Part shown: one piece after another, positions 1 to 7,948 of the stretch | Numbering within the stretch: the stretch's first letter is position 1 | Layout: each line of letters opens with the position of its first letter | Assembly (NCBI GenBank): GCA_023442465.1 | Contig: JAEZZQ010000044.1 | Span: 1 to 64,000, forward strand | Direction of reading: 5' to 3' | Length of the DNA: 64,000 bases | Source of the DNA: Bacillota bacterium | Lineage (GTDB): Bacteria; Bacillota; Clostridia; Lachnospirales; Lachnospiraceae | Translations under genes and position numbers: made by a program | The notes under the pieces: generated by a model | What the model was told of the DNA's origin: nothing | Databases searched by the model: none | What the model saw: only the letters and a program-made list of their open reading frames with translations

Positions 1-780
1 AGGACCGGTTGCTCCCGTGGCTCCCGTTGCTCCCGTAGGGCCGGCTGCTCCATCGGCTCCTGTTGCTCCCGTTGCTCCCGTAGGACCGGTTGCTCCCGTG
101 GCTCCCGTTGCTCCCGTCGCTCCTGTAGGGCCGGCTGCTCCATCAGCTCCCGTCGCTCCTGTTGCCCCAGTAGGGCCGGTTGCTCCCGTGGCTCCCGCAG
201 CTCCTGTAGGACCGGTTGCTCCATCAGCTCCCGTCGCTCCTGTAGGGCCGGTTGCTCCTGCGGCTCCCGTTGCTCCCGTTGCTCCTGTAGGTCCGGTTGC
301 TCCCGCAGCTCCCGTTGCTCCCGTAGGGCCAGTTGCTCCTGCGGCTCCTGTTGCTCCCGTTGCTCCTGTAGGGCCGGTTGGGCCGGTTACTCCCGCGGCT
401 CCTGTTGCTCCTGTAGGGCCGGTTGCTCCTGTTGCTCCCGTCGCTCCTGTAGGGCCGGTCGGACCAGTCGGTCCCGTTACGCCTTGGATGGCAGCGGCAG
501 AAAGAATACTTTCCATTTTTCCTTTTAATATTATTTGATTCTGGACAGTACTGTCCAGTATATCTCGAACATTCCTATTTACCTCAAGGATTTCTTCAAT
601 ACTCGCATTGGGCCCAGTTATGCCTGGAAGGGTCCCCAGCGCATATTGAATCTTTTCACCTTCAGCATTGATGATATGGCTTAATCCCAACTCCTCCATG
701 GCAATGGAGGCCAAAATATAATTGATAGCGTCCTCTCTGCTAATAGGAGGACTTACTTCCGGAAATCTTGGTAATGACAT
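1..780 (-). CDS. Collagen-like, spore-surface-type protein (3' part outside window)
   Basis: The reading frame starts at an ATG at 780, preceded by an AAGGAG ribosome binding site, and stays open to the window edge, so the C-terminus is missing. About 100 N-terminal residues form a non-collagen head (MSLPRFPEVSPPISRED..., with the motif LSHIINAEGEKIQ). About 160 residues of Gly-X-Thr/Gly-Pro-Thr triplets follow. By my hand alignment the head is about 77% identical to the head of the collagen-like protein at 38766-40805, so the two are paralogues. Proteins of this plan (short targeting head, GPT collagen stalk, C-terminal globular domain) are exosporium hair-like or spore-coat proteins in Bacillus and Clostridia. 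The Thr-rich triplets are typical O-glycosylation targets. A sigma-K-like promoter lies upstream. The spore role is inferred from family plan and context. The exact length of the DNA repeat could be assembly-sensitive. Confidence 0.9.
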   Translation of the reverse strand, partial: MSLPRFPEVSPPISREDAINYILASIAMEELGLSHIINAEGEKIQYALGTLPGITGPNASIEEILEVNRNVRDILDSTVQNQIILKGKMESILSAAAIQGVTGPTGPTGPTGATGATGATGPTGATGAAGVTGPTGPTGATGATGAAGATGPTGATGAAGATGPTGATGATGAAGATGPTGATGADGATGPTGAAGATGATGPTGATGATGADGAAGPTGATGATGATGATGPTGATGATGADGAAGPTGATGATGATGP

Positions 781-824
781 GCTTTTATCTCCTTATGGTA
801 TTGTCATTATTTTATCTTCAATTA

Positions 825-851
825 TATTATATGTGCAGCAGTCAGGTCGGT
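825..851 (-). promoter_or_regulatory. Candidate sigma-K-type promoter of the left collagen-like gene
   Basis: On the minus strand an AC dinucleotide (850-851) is followed after 16 bases by CATATAATA (825-833). This fits the late mother-cell sigma-K pattern AC-N16/17-CATANNNTA. The stretch between this box and the start codon is nearly the same as that before the paralogue at 38766 (both contain ATAAAATAAT, ACAATACCA and AAGGAGAT). The match is by eye and no transcript data are available. Confidence 0.45.
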
Positions 852-899
852 GCATATATTGTCAAATTTCGACAGTATGTGCGCACATCAATGCTATCA

Positions 900-1976
900 T
901 TAGATGGTAAACCACTCGTTCAGAAGTTCGACTTCTCCACCGTCTATCGGAACACGGTAAAAATAATCGTTATTTTGTGTTTCTACATTCACCTGTGCAA
1001 TTGCTTCATAATAGAGGTATCCGTCTCCCGGAACAAAATGAAGGATTCCCCAGTATTCATCCACCTTCATATTGGCGATTATCTTCATCTCTCCGCTTCC
1101 GTCAATAGGAAAGGCAACAATCTTACCGGCAAGGGAAGTGTATAATTTCCCCGCCTCAATAAGAAAAGAATAGTTGGCCGAGCCTGTAAAGTTTATTGGA
1201 AGTTCCCTCTCCACCTTGCCGCTTTCTCCGCTCCGCACCTGCATTTGATAGCCATAAGTACGATAATCATAGCCCTCGGGCTTCATCACAAGAGTCAGAC
1301 AATAAAGCTTACCCTCGTAAAACAAAACGCTATCGATATATCCCTCCTCATCCACCTGCGAATAAACCGTCACTGTCTCGTCCTTGCCGCTTTTTAAATA
1401 GATGCGGCCCAGTATATTCTCCTCCTTCGCCTCGTCATAGCCATTATAGTAAAGATACCTTCCGTCATAGCCCAGTATATTGTCGATACGATCAGATTTT
1501 ATTTCCTTTCGCTCTCCCGTATCCAAGTCCACATAGGCATAACGCATCCGGTAGTCGTCATCGTATTCATAGCCATAGAACAACTTATCTCCTATCAGCT
1601 TTTCATGTCCCATACCCGCGAGAAACACATCCTCGGTCAGCACCTCCTCATTGCCGCCGTCCATGTCGGAGCGCTTTATGGAAAGGAGCTCGTCTGTCAC
1701 ACTTTCATAAGCCTCCTGCACCTTCTCCACATAGTAGATTTTGTCATCCTGAATCGTAAAAATACTGCTCTGCTGAGGAATATTCTCACCGTATACCCCG
1801 TTTACGCCCCGATATACTCCTCCCTCGTAAGCACACATATTGGAAAAGCCTCTGACCGGGTAAAATGTTATTTGCTCTGCGCTCTCCAATACTGTATACC
1901 GAATGCCGAGTACGGCCAGTATCGCTGTGACAGCCAGAGACGCCGGTATCCATAATCTTTTATCCATCTTTTTCAT
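900..1976 (-). CDS. Membrane-anchored DUF5050-like beta-propeller protein
   Basis: The protein has 358 residues with one N-terminal hydrophobic segment (about residues 7-24) after a Lys-rich start, which suggests a signal anchor with the rest outside the cell. The remainder is a series of short beta-rich repeats with Y-x-G, K-I-Y-Y and L-Y-Y-N-G motifs (for example DDKIYYVEK, GRYLYYNGYD, GDGYLYYEA). This pattern is typical of DUF5050 propeller-like proteins of Clostridia. No catalytic residues are recognisable and the function is unknown; a sensor or ligand-binding role is only a guess. The gene starts two bases after the stop of the LacX-type epimerase, so the two are very likely cotranscribed. 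Confidence 0.7.
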   Translation of the reverse strand: MKKMDKRLWIPASLAVTAILAVLGIRYTVLESAEQITFYPVRGFSNMCAYEGGVYRGVNGVYGENIPQQSSIFTIQDDKIYYVEKVQEAYESVTDELLSIKRSDMDGGNEEVLTEDVFLAGMGHEKLIGDKLFYGYEYDDDYRMRYAYVDLDTGERKEIKSDRIDNILGYDGRYLYYNGYDEAKEENILGRIYLKSGKDETVTVYSQVDEEGYIDSVLFYEGKLYCLTLVMKPEGYDYRTYGYQMQVRSGESGKVERELPINFTGSANYSFLIEAGKLYTSLAGKIVAFPIDGSGEMKIIANMKVDEYWGILHFVPGDGYLYYEAIAQVNVETQNNDYFYRVPIDGGEVELLNEWFTI

Positions 1977-1978
1977 TC

Positions 1979-2860
1979 TTATTCTTCCACCGTAATATCA
2001 TACCCTGATGCGAATATCTTTCCCGGATGCACCTCATTTCCCCATTTTCTTTCCTTTAAGGTTCCTGCAAAATCTGTATGATCACAGATACCGTTCCATG
2101 GTTCTATGCAGACGAAGGGTGCATTTTTACCTGCCGGAGCCCACACTGCAACGACGGGCAAATCGAATTTCGCAGTAATATACGGCTTCTTGTCAGGGGT
2201 AAGGAGCGCTATGCTGTGAATCTGATAATCTTCCATGATAATCGCATCCCTTTCGAACAATTCTTCCGAAATCGGCAGCAATCCATCCTGCAGCTTATAG
2301 CTTTGCTTCTCGCCGCTTGCCAGACCGTCCTCTCCGATTGCAGTGCAGTTTATCTCATCTTCCTTATCGAATTTCAGGAAATACTCTTCCCGTTTTTCGC
2401 CCCGGTTTATCGGACAATTAAAGGCAGGATGCCCTCCTATGGAAAAATAAAGCACTTCGGAGGAAGGATTCTCCACTCTCCATAGCACTTTCAGGGTCAT
2501 ATCCTCCAAGCGATAGCCTATTTTCAACTGAAAAGAAAAAGGAAATTGCTTCTTTGTTTCTTCGTTCTCTTCGAACGTAAACCACAGCTCTGTAGATTCA
2601 TGGGATACCAGCTTAAATTCAACATCCCGTACAAATCCATGCTTTTCCATCTTATATGTCTTATTGTCCAAACGATACTCGCCGTTTTTCAAACCGCCTA
2701 CGAGAGGAAACAATGTGGGCGAAGTCCTTCCCCAGTAACGGGCATCCGCGCACCACATATATTCCTTCCCACTTTCCGATTTTCTAAGTGATTTCAGTTC
2801 TGCACCACGGGAATCCACAGAGGCCGTCAGCCTCCCGTTGCTTATTTCAAAAATTGCCAT
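1979..2860 (-). CDS. Aldose 1-epimerase family protein, LacX type
   Basis: The protein has 293 residues, the usual size for the LacX-like branch of the galactose mutarotase superfamily, which interconverts alpha and beta anomers of free or phosphorylated sugars. The expected active-site residues are visible: His74 in KHGFVRD, His144 in GGHPAFN, and Glu253 in CIEPWNGICD, the probable general base. There is no signal peptide, so the enzyme is cytoplasmic. AAAAGGAGAAAAGAAG precedes the ATG. It heads a two-gene unit with the DUF5050-like protein. The sugar substrate cannot be told from sequence. Confidence 0.85.
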   Translation of the reverse strand: MAIFEISNGRLTASVDSRGAELKSLRKSESGKEYMWCADARYWGRTSPTLFPLVGGLKNGEYRLDNKTYKMEKHGFVRDVEFKLVSHESTELWFTFEENEETKKQFPFSFQLKIGYRLEDMTLKVLWRVENPSSEVLYFSIGGHPAFNCPINRGEKREEYFLKFDKEDEINCTAIGEDGLASGEKQSYKLQDGLLPISEELFERDAIIMEDYQIHSIALLTPDKKPYITAKFDLPVVAVWAPAGKNAPFVCIEPWNGICDHTDFAGTLKERKWGNEVHPGKIFASGYDITVEE

Positions 2861-2969
2861 CTTCTTTTCTCCTTTTCCACTCCCTGATTAAACCTTTATT
2901 AACACAATTATAGTTTAAATTTTCTATTTTTACAATCCTGGAGCGTCTTTATCCACACAAATCATGTTA

Positions 2970-2992
2970 CAGTTCAGCCTAAGGCTAAACTG
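2970..2992. other. Short stem-loop in the epimerase leader
   Basis: cagttcagcct (2970-2980) pairs with aggctaaactg (2982-2992) with one mismatch. It lies between the regulator at 3101-3787 and the epimerase gene. The 16-mer that begins it (2965-2980) occurs again at 36599-36614, also at the foot of a small hairpin. Its role is unknown. Confidence 0.35.
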
Positions 2993-3027
2993 CATTTTAG
3001 CGCTTGCCGCCCTTTCCTTATTTTAAC

Positions 3028-3072
3028 AAAAAAGACAATCCACATGTTCGATTCACATGGATTGTCTTTTTC
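3028..3072. terminator. Bidirectional terminator behind the OmpR-family regulator
   Basis: A 14-bp stem (3029-3042 with 3058-3071) is flanked by A-runs on the left and T-runs on the right, so it can end transcription in either direction. On the minus strand it stands about 30 bases after the stop of the regulator at 3101-3787. Confidence 0.75.
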
Positions 3073-3100
3073 TCTCCTGGTGTTCTGTCCGCTTGGTACA

Positions 3101-3787
3101 CTAGCCTACCTTATACCCCGTTCCCCACACTACCTTCAGGTAATGAGGATCCTTCGGGTTGCTCTCAATCTTCTCCCTGATATGCCTGATATGTACGGCG
3201 ATGGTATTATCTGCGCCGATGGCCTGCATATTCCAGATGGACTCATATATCTGATCAATGGAAAATACCCTTCCTCTATCCTGAACGAGCAGACGCAGAA
3301 TTTTGTATTCAATAGGCGTTAACTTCACTTCCCTGCCCACCACCGTCACTTTTCTTATAACATCATCAATCACCAGATCGTCTACCCGGTAAATCCGGTT
3401 GATATTCTCGCACATATTGGAAAGCTGAGTGTAACGCCTGAATTGGGAATTGATCCTCGCCATAAGTTCTAACGGATGATACGGATTCAGGACGTAATCG
3501 TCCGCGCCTGCACCCAGTGCGGCAATCTTCATTTGCTCCGTATCATTAGTCGATAATACAATAATCGGCATTCTTTCTGCATTCCTAACACTTTTAAGCT
3601 TTTCGATTCCATCTCTTTTCGGAAAATCGATGTCCATAATTACAAGATGAATATCATTGCTTTTTAGCCTTTGCACCACATCCTGCAGAGCATTCATCAC
3701 AATTACCTGATACCCCTCCTGTGCCAGGAAAATCTTGAGAACCTCCATATTTGTCGTTGTCTGATTGTAAATCAATACATTTTTCAT
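3101..3787 (-). CDS. OmpR/PhoB-family response regulator with degenerate receiver
   Basis: The start at 3787 is chosen because AGGAGG stands seven bases upstream; an in-frame start 33 bases further up lacks such a site. The 228-residue protein has an N-terminal receiver (residues 1-115) and a C-terminal winged-helix DNA-binding domain (about 127-228, ending VHIRHIREKIE...WGTGYKVG). The phosphoacceptor-like Asp52 is present (MDIDFPKRDG). The usual acidic pair after beta-1 is replaced by Tyr-Asn-Gln (residues 7-9), and the invariant Lys before Pro is Asn101 (LNPYHP). Such receivers often act without normal aspartyl phosphorylation. No histidine kinase gene is adjacent. It is the last gene of a unit with a sigma factor and an anti-sigma-like protein. 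Confidence 0.85.
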   Translation of the reverse strand: MKNVLIYNQTTTNMEVLKIFLAQEGYQVIVMNALQDVVQRLKSNDIHLVIMDIDFPKRDGIEKLKSVRNAERMPIIVLSTNDTEQMKIAALGAGADDYVLNPYHPLELMARINSQFRRYTQLSNMCENINRIYRVDDLVIDDVIRKVTVVGREVKLTPIEYKILRLLVQDRGRVFSIDQIYESIWNMQAIGADNTIAVHIRHIREKIESNPKDPHYLKVVWGTGYKVG

Positions 3788-3812
3788 TTGGCTTCCTCCT
3801 CTCTTAAGGCCC

Positions 3813-4892
3813 TTATTCATACTGTTTCAAATCTATATTATCCATAATCTTCTTTGCATCACTTTCCGTAAAGCCTAAAAAGTCAATGTACACCTCATAG
3901 CTTCCTACGGTAATCGCCGCATGTATCTGCAATTTATCGCTGTCCTTTTCCTTTACGGAATCCACAAGCGTATAAGTATATGCTCCTGACGTCGTGTACT
4001 CTCTTTCGTTGGTCACTCCTCCCGGGTATATTTTGGAGGATTCGTGCCCTTTGGTATCCGCGTAGTCGGTTCTTTCCATCCAAAGCACCTTATCGTCCGC
4101 CTCGTATCGAACCATCGCCCAGCTTCCGCAAACTGTAACCTCCGTAGATACAACCTTTTTTCCTATATTTATAGACGGCTGAGGAAATATAATATCTTCA
4201 TTCCTTATAAATTCTTCCCATGTAGCGTAATGGTATACAGGAACTTCGCCATTTTCCCAATGCTGATTCTTCGCTGTGCCATCGGTCTGTGCCATATTTC
4301 CTGACACAGGCTTTTCTGCTTTCGAGGAAATGTTTGCCCCCCTGTCACCGCTTATGCTGTTGCCCGTTACCGAGTTGCATATTTCTGAATCTCCCACTGC
4401 CGAAGCCGGGCTATCCGCTGCTGAATTACCCGTCACAGAATTGCCTGATACGCTGGCCATTTCTATATTCGCCTCGTCCGCTGTCATCTGCATTTTCGCA
4501 GAAGTATCTTCACCGGCAATCTCTCCCACCATAGTACTTTCATCCTGAGACGAGACCAGCATCGGACTTTCTTTCTCTTTTTCCACTGCTTCCTCCACCA
4601 CATAAGACCTGTTCTGCGCAGCTTCTCCCTTGGACAAAGTAAAGGCATCGCTGGATTCGAATCCCCATTCGTTCACCCGTATGACATTCTGAAAATATTC
4701 TGCCGCCTTTACGGAGCCGAATCCACAGACAAAGATTACGCACATAGCAGAAAATGCCGTAGCTGTAGCTTTCTGTGCCCGCTTCACGACACGCCGCCTA
4801 TGTCTGCTCTCATCCATACAGTTAGAAACATCAATATGAAATTCTTTTACATCCTGCATGGCCGACTGATAAGTACTTTTAAAATCATCCAT
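3813..4892 (-). CDS. Anti-sigma-factor-like membrane protein (DUF4367-type C-terminus)
   Basis: The protein has 359 residues: a cytoplasmic N-terminus of about 40 residues ending in a basic patch (RHRRRVVKR), one membrane helix (about 42-64), a long low-complexity extracellular linker, and a compact C-terminal domain (about 215-359, ending ESDAKKIMDNIDLKQYE) resembling DUF4367. The linker repeats a (V/I)(S/T)GNS motif several times. Its start overlaps the end of the sigma factor gene by 8 bases, which implies translational coupling. This arrangement and topology are those of a membrane anti-sigma factor that holds its cognate sigma until an outside signal. The anti-sigma role is inferred; no zinc-binding HxxxCxxC motif is seen, although Cys25 lies in the N-terminal part. 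Confidence 0.75.
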   Translation of the reverse strand: MDDFKSTYQSAMQDVKEFHIDVSNCMDESRHRRRVVKRAQKATATAFSAMCVIFVCGFGSVKAAEYFQNVIRVNEWGFESSDAFTLSKGEAAQNRSYVVEEAVEKEKESPMLVSSQDESTMVGEIAGEDTSAKMQMTADEANIEMASVSGNSVTGNSAADSPASAVGDSEICNSVTGNSISGDRGANISSKAEKPVSGNMAQTDGTAKNQHWENGEVPVYHYATWEEFIRNEDIIFPQPSINIGKKVVSTEVTVCGSWAMVRYEADDKVLWMERTDYADTKGHESSKIYPGGVTNEREYTTSGAYTYTLVDSVKEKDSDKLQIHAAITVGSYEVYIDFLGFTESDAKKIMDNIDLKQYE

Positions 4893-5448
4893 ACTGATAT
4901 TCCTCCTTAAGATTTTTTCTAAGCAGCTCCCTGCCCCTTGTGAGCTGGGATGTTACAGTAGATTCTTTCCTCTCCGTAACAAAGCATATTTCCTTTATGC
5001 TCATTTCCTGAAAATAAAATAAATGTATGACTTCCCGATATTTTCTCGGAAGTCCCATCACCGCTTCCAGTACTTCTTTATTTTGCTCTCTTTGCAGTGC
5101 ATCCCTTTCCATGAGGCTTTCCGAATTCTCCCCACTATTCAATGCACTTTCCTTTTCCGGCATAACATCTGTATGGCGGTACCATGCGGAACGCCATACT
5201 TTCCGGCAGCCGTTCAGCGTTACCTTGATCAGCCATGCCTTTTCATGCTCTGTCGACTCGAATACTTTATTCGTTTTAATAAACTGATAAAATGTCTCTT
5301 GTACGACATCCTCCGCGTCCTGATTGTTCCTAAGCTGTAAAAATGCTATTTTATACAGCATGTCGCTGTATAGGTTTATTTTCAACTGCAACGCTTCCGT
5401 GTCAGCCATCTTCGAAACAGACAATTTATCCCCTTTTTTCTTGTCCAT
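4885..5448 (-). CDS. ECF-type RNA polymerase sigma factor
   Basis: The protein has 187 residues with region 2 at about residues 22-95 (DMLYKIAFLQLRNNQDAEDVVQETFYQF in outline, with the DAEDVVQ core) and region 4 at about 127-180 (LPRKYREVIHLFYFQEMSIKEI, then a helix-turn-helix). Regions 1 and 3 are absent, as in group IV sigma factors. It is followed, with an 8-base overlap, by a membrane anti-sigma-like gene and then an atypical OmpR-family regulator, so the unit links one envelope signal to two kinds of transcription factor. The target promoters are not known. A GAGAG box nine bases upstream of the ATG serves as ribosome binding site. Confidence 0.9.
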   Translation of the reverse strand: MDKKKGDKLSVSKMADTEALQLKINLYSDMLYKIAFLQLRNNQDAEDVVQETFYQFIKTNKVFESTEHEKAWLIKVTLNGCRKVWRSAWYRHTDVMPEKESALNSGENSESLMERDALQREQNKEVLEAVMGLPRKYREVIHLFYFQEMSIKEICFVTERKESTVTSQLTRGRELLRKNLKEEYQYG

Positions 5449-5634
5449 ATGTACGGTCTCTCATTTATACTTTCTATTTATTTTCGAGTTATCTTTCTTT
5501 TCTTATCATCCATCTATAATTAATATCCCACACAAAACAAAAATACTGCAAAAAAATTAATTATTTTTTCCTTATTTTTTTTCTTAAGCTCATAATCATC
5601 AATACCTCCAATAGATTAGACGCTTTTCCATAAG

Positions 5635-5682
5635 AAAAAGTTGCAAAAATTTTAATTATTCACAAAATTTTCACAACTTTTT
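5635..5682 (-). terminator. AT-rich terminator behind the vanZ-like gene
   Basis: aaaaagttg (5635-5643) pairs with caacttttt (5674-5682), with a further inner AAAATTTT pairing. On the minus strand the stem ends in a T-run about 30 bases after the vanZ-like stop. The 263-bp gap 5449-5711 is otherwise AT-rich and probably carries the sigma gene promoter; no convincing box was identified. Confidence 0.4.
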
Positions 5683-5711
5683 CTTTCGAAGCAATATGCA
5701 GTTTTTATATT

Positions 5712-6227
5712 TTATATATTTTTCTTCCGCTTGCCCAGACGGTCATCCATGATAGCCTCCCACTTTACGAAGGCAATCCAGCCCAGTGCGGCTCCGAAGC
5801 AGTTCAGCAGAATATCGTCCACATCGAAGGCTCCGAAAGCGCTGAATAATTGGAAAACCTCGATTCCGAGCACAAAGATAAATGCATTTAAAAGAAGTGT
5901 CAGGAAGCGCTTACAGCTTTCCTTCACATACGGAAGAAGAAACCCGAAGGGAACGAATACAGCCACATTTCCCACCAGATTTTCAAAGCTATTGAGCATA
6001 TACGAATAATCGATATACATCCTTATGGTTTTGAACAATGTAAAGTTGGCGGTGTCCAGGCCCTCCAAAACGATTCCCCTGCGCCACGTTCCTGCAATCG
6101 CCATCAAGTTTTCCCACGGATATTTGAATATGATGACCTTTATGACAATTGCAATATAAACAAAAAATACAATTTTTATATGTTTGGCATCCCAGCTCCT
6201 GAAATTCCAAACCTTGGATTTACTCAC
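5712..6227 (-). CDS. VanZ-like family membrane protein
   Basis: The protein has 171 residues with hydrophobic segments at about 18-36, 83-100, 107-127 and 137-153. It carries the VanZ signature: NLVGNVAVFVPFGFLLP, later EVFQLFSAFGAFDVDDILLNCFGAALG. VanZ-like proteins are small polytopic membrane proteins; the founding member gives low-level teicoplanin resistance, but most genomic copies have no known role. The start codon overlaps the stop of truA by four bases (ATGA), so it is translated from the same message. Resistance should not be assumed. Confidence 0.85.
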   Translation of the reverse strand: MSKSKVWNFRSWDAKHIKIVFFVYIAIVIKVIIFKYPWENLMAIAGTWRRGIVLEGLDTANFTLFKTIRMYIDYSYMLNSFENLVGNVAVFVPFGFLLPYVKESCKRFLTLLLNAFIFVLGIEVFQLFSAFGAFDVDDILLNCFGAALGWIAFVKWEAIMDDRLGKRKKNI

Positions 6228-6964
6228 GAATAATGAACCTCCACCAGTGTAAGTCCCTTGGCAGGCACTAACATACCGGCTTCTTCCCGCCTTCCAGACG
6301 TTAAAAGCTCTTCGATCTGTGCCGCTTCTCTTTTGTGCATCCCTACCTCAAGCAAAGTTCCCATCATGATCCGTACCATATGATACAAAAAACCATTTCC
6401 TTTAAAGGTAAACCGGATTTCCTCTCCAACTCTCGTGACAGTTATGGCTTCTACAGTACGTACCGTAGATTTTTTACCTTTTTTTGTGGAAGTAAAGGCT
6501 TTGTAATCGTGTGTTCCGCATAGAATATCTGCAGCCCGGCACATCACCTCCATATCCAGTACTTCCGGTACCTCGTATACATATCTTCTGTCAAATATGT
6601 GCGGCACGCTGCTGTTTAACACCCGGTAGCAATAGGTCTTGCCCGTGGCATTCAGCCTGCTGTGGAAACGTGCTGAAGCCTCCTGCGCCTGAATAACTGC
6701 GATATCCTCAGGAAGATACTCGTTCATGTAGCGCATGATTTCCTCCGGTGTCATATCCGTATCGATATGAAAATTGGCCGTTTGTCCCAACGCATGAACT
6801 CCGGCATCGGTCCTTCCTGAACCGTTCACTTCTACCGGACAGCCGCACATCTTGGTAAGCAGTGCTTCCAGCCTTCCCTGAATCGTATTGCCGCCGCCCT
6901 CCTGCCTTTGCCAGCCTTGATATCGCGTTCCTTCATATTGAAGTATTACTTTTATATTGCGCAA
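6224..6964 (-). CDS. truA: tRNA pseudouridine(38-40) synthase TruA
   Basis: The protein has 246 residues, the normal TruA length. The enzyme isomerises uridine to pseudouridine at positions 38-40 in the anticodon arm of many tRNAs. The catalytic Asp53 lies in the family motif GSGRTDAGVHALGQ (residues 48-61). Other landmarks are YxGWQRQ near the start and GNGFLYHMVRIMMGTL near 195-210. It stands directly after the dehydrogenase gene (zero spacing) and overlaps vanZ-like by four bases, in one compact minus-strand unit. Confidence 0.97.
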   Translation of the reverse strand: MRNIKVILQYEGTRYQGWQRQEGGGNTIQGRLEALLTKMCGCPVEVNGSGRTDAGVHALGQTANFHIDTDMTPEEIMRYMNEYLPEDIAVIQAQEASARFHSRLNATGKTYCYRVLNSSVPHIFDRRYVYEVPEVLDMEVMCRAADILCGTHDYKAFTSTKKGKKSTVRTVEAITVTRVGEEIRFTFKGNGFLYHMVRIMMGTLLEVGMHKREAAQIEELLTSGRREEAGMLVPAKGLTLVEVHYS

Positions 6965-7948
6965 TTATGCGACCTCCCAAGGATTTTCTTTCCCTTCCAC
7001 GAATAGCTTACAACCCATAAGGGAATCTCTGATTACCGTTTCCACGCAGTCATCCGTGTAGAACGCCATATGGTGCGTCACGGTAACATTCGGAAAGCTC
7101 CGAAGTACGGAAAGTTCCCGATTATCCAAAGTGTCCGATTTTCTGTCATAATAATATAGGCCAAATTCATTTTCCACAACATCCAATCCGGCAGCGCCGA
7201 TCTTCCCGGATTCGATGCCGGAAATCAATGCCTCCGTATCGATAAGTCCTCCTCTGGCCGTATTGATGATTACCACACCGTCCTTCATTTTACTAATGGT
7301 GCTTTTTCCTATCATATGATAGTTTTCCTCTGTCAATGGAGCATGCAAAGTAATAATATCCGCCTGCTGCCACAGCTCCTCCAAGGATACGTAATCAGCC
7401 TCTTTTTTCACTTCTTCATTTTCATATAAGTCATAAGCCAGCATTTTGCAGCCAAAACCGGACAAGCTGTGAATGACCGTTCTTCCGATTCTTCCTGTAC
7501 CGATAATTCCTACAGTCAAATCCTTCAGTTCCCTTCCTTGAATCCCTTCCAGCGAAAAGTCCTGTATGCTGCCTCTTTGCAGGATGCGCTTCATCTTGCG
7601 GATGGACATAAGGATGAGCATGACCGTATAATCTGCCACTCCATGAGGCCCGTAAGGAGCATTCGCTACTCTGATTCCGAGGTTCTTTGCCGCTTCCATA
7701 TCGATATGGTCATAGCCAATGGTTCTCGTCGTCAGATAAGAAACTCCGTTTTCCTTCAAACCTGCAAGAAGCTCCTCCGTCATCTTGGAAGTAATGATAT
7801 TCACACACTCGCTTCCATTTGCCAGCGAAATATTATCCATATCCGGTGCATCCTGACACAAGGTAAGTCCAATTCCTAATTCCTTCGCATACCGGAAGAA
7901 CAGTTCTTCCTCATCGAATTCCCTGCAATTATACACTGTCACATTCAT
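6965..7948 (-). CDS. D-2-hydroxyacid (D-lactate-type) dehydrogenase
   Basis: The protein has 327 residues and an NAD-binding Rossmann motif GIIGTGRIG (147-155). The catalytic triad of the D-hydroxyacid dehydrogenase family is visible: Arg232 in NTARGG, Glu259 in DVVEN and His292 in THHMAFYT. The closest recognised branch is D-lactate dehydrogenase/VanH-like, which reduces pyruvate or related 2-oxoacids with NADH. A fermentative role is likely in an anaerobe. Its start overlaps the upstream permease stop by four bases, and truA follows immediately. The exact substrate is not provable from sequence. Confidence 0.9.
   Translation of the reverse strand: MNVTVYNCREFDEEELFFRYAKELGIGLTLCQDAPDMDNISLANGSECVNIITSKMTEELLAGLKENGVSYLTTRTIGYDHIDMEAAKNLGIRVANAPYGPHGVADYTVMLILMSIRKMKRILQRGSIQDFSLEGIQGRELKDLTVGIIGTGRIGRTVIHSLSGFGCKMLAYDLYENEEVKKEADYVSLEELWQQADIITLHAPLTEENYHMIGKSTISKMKDGVVIINTARGGLIDTEALISGIESGKIGAAGLDVVENEFGLYYYDRKSDTLDNRELSVLRSFPNVTVTHHMAFYTDDCVETVIRDSLMGCKLFVEGKENPWEVA

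Noticed and set aside
1196..1759. Plus-strand ORF of 187 codons opposite the DUF5050-like gene
   Set aside because: Antisense shadow: Ser/Pro/His/Arg-rich, without ribosome binding site, fully inside a better supported gene.
5712..6227. Glycopeptide resistance from the VanZ-like gene and the VanH-like dehydrogenase nearby
   Set aside because: There is no vanA/B-type ligase, vanX or vanRS set. Both genes sit in a housekeeping unit with truA, so ordinary roles are more likely.
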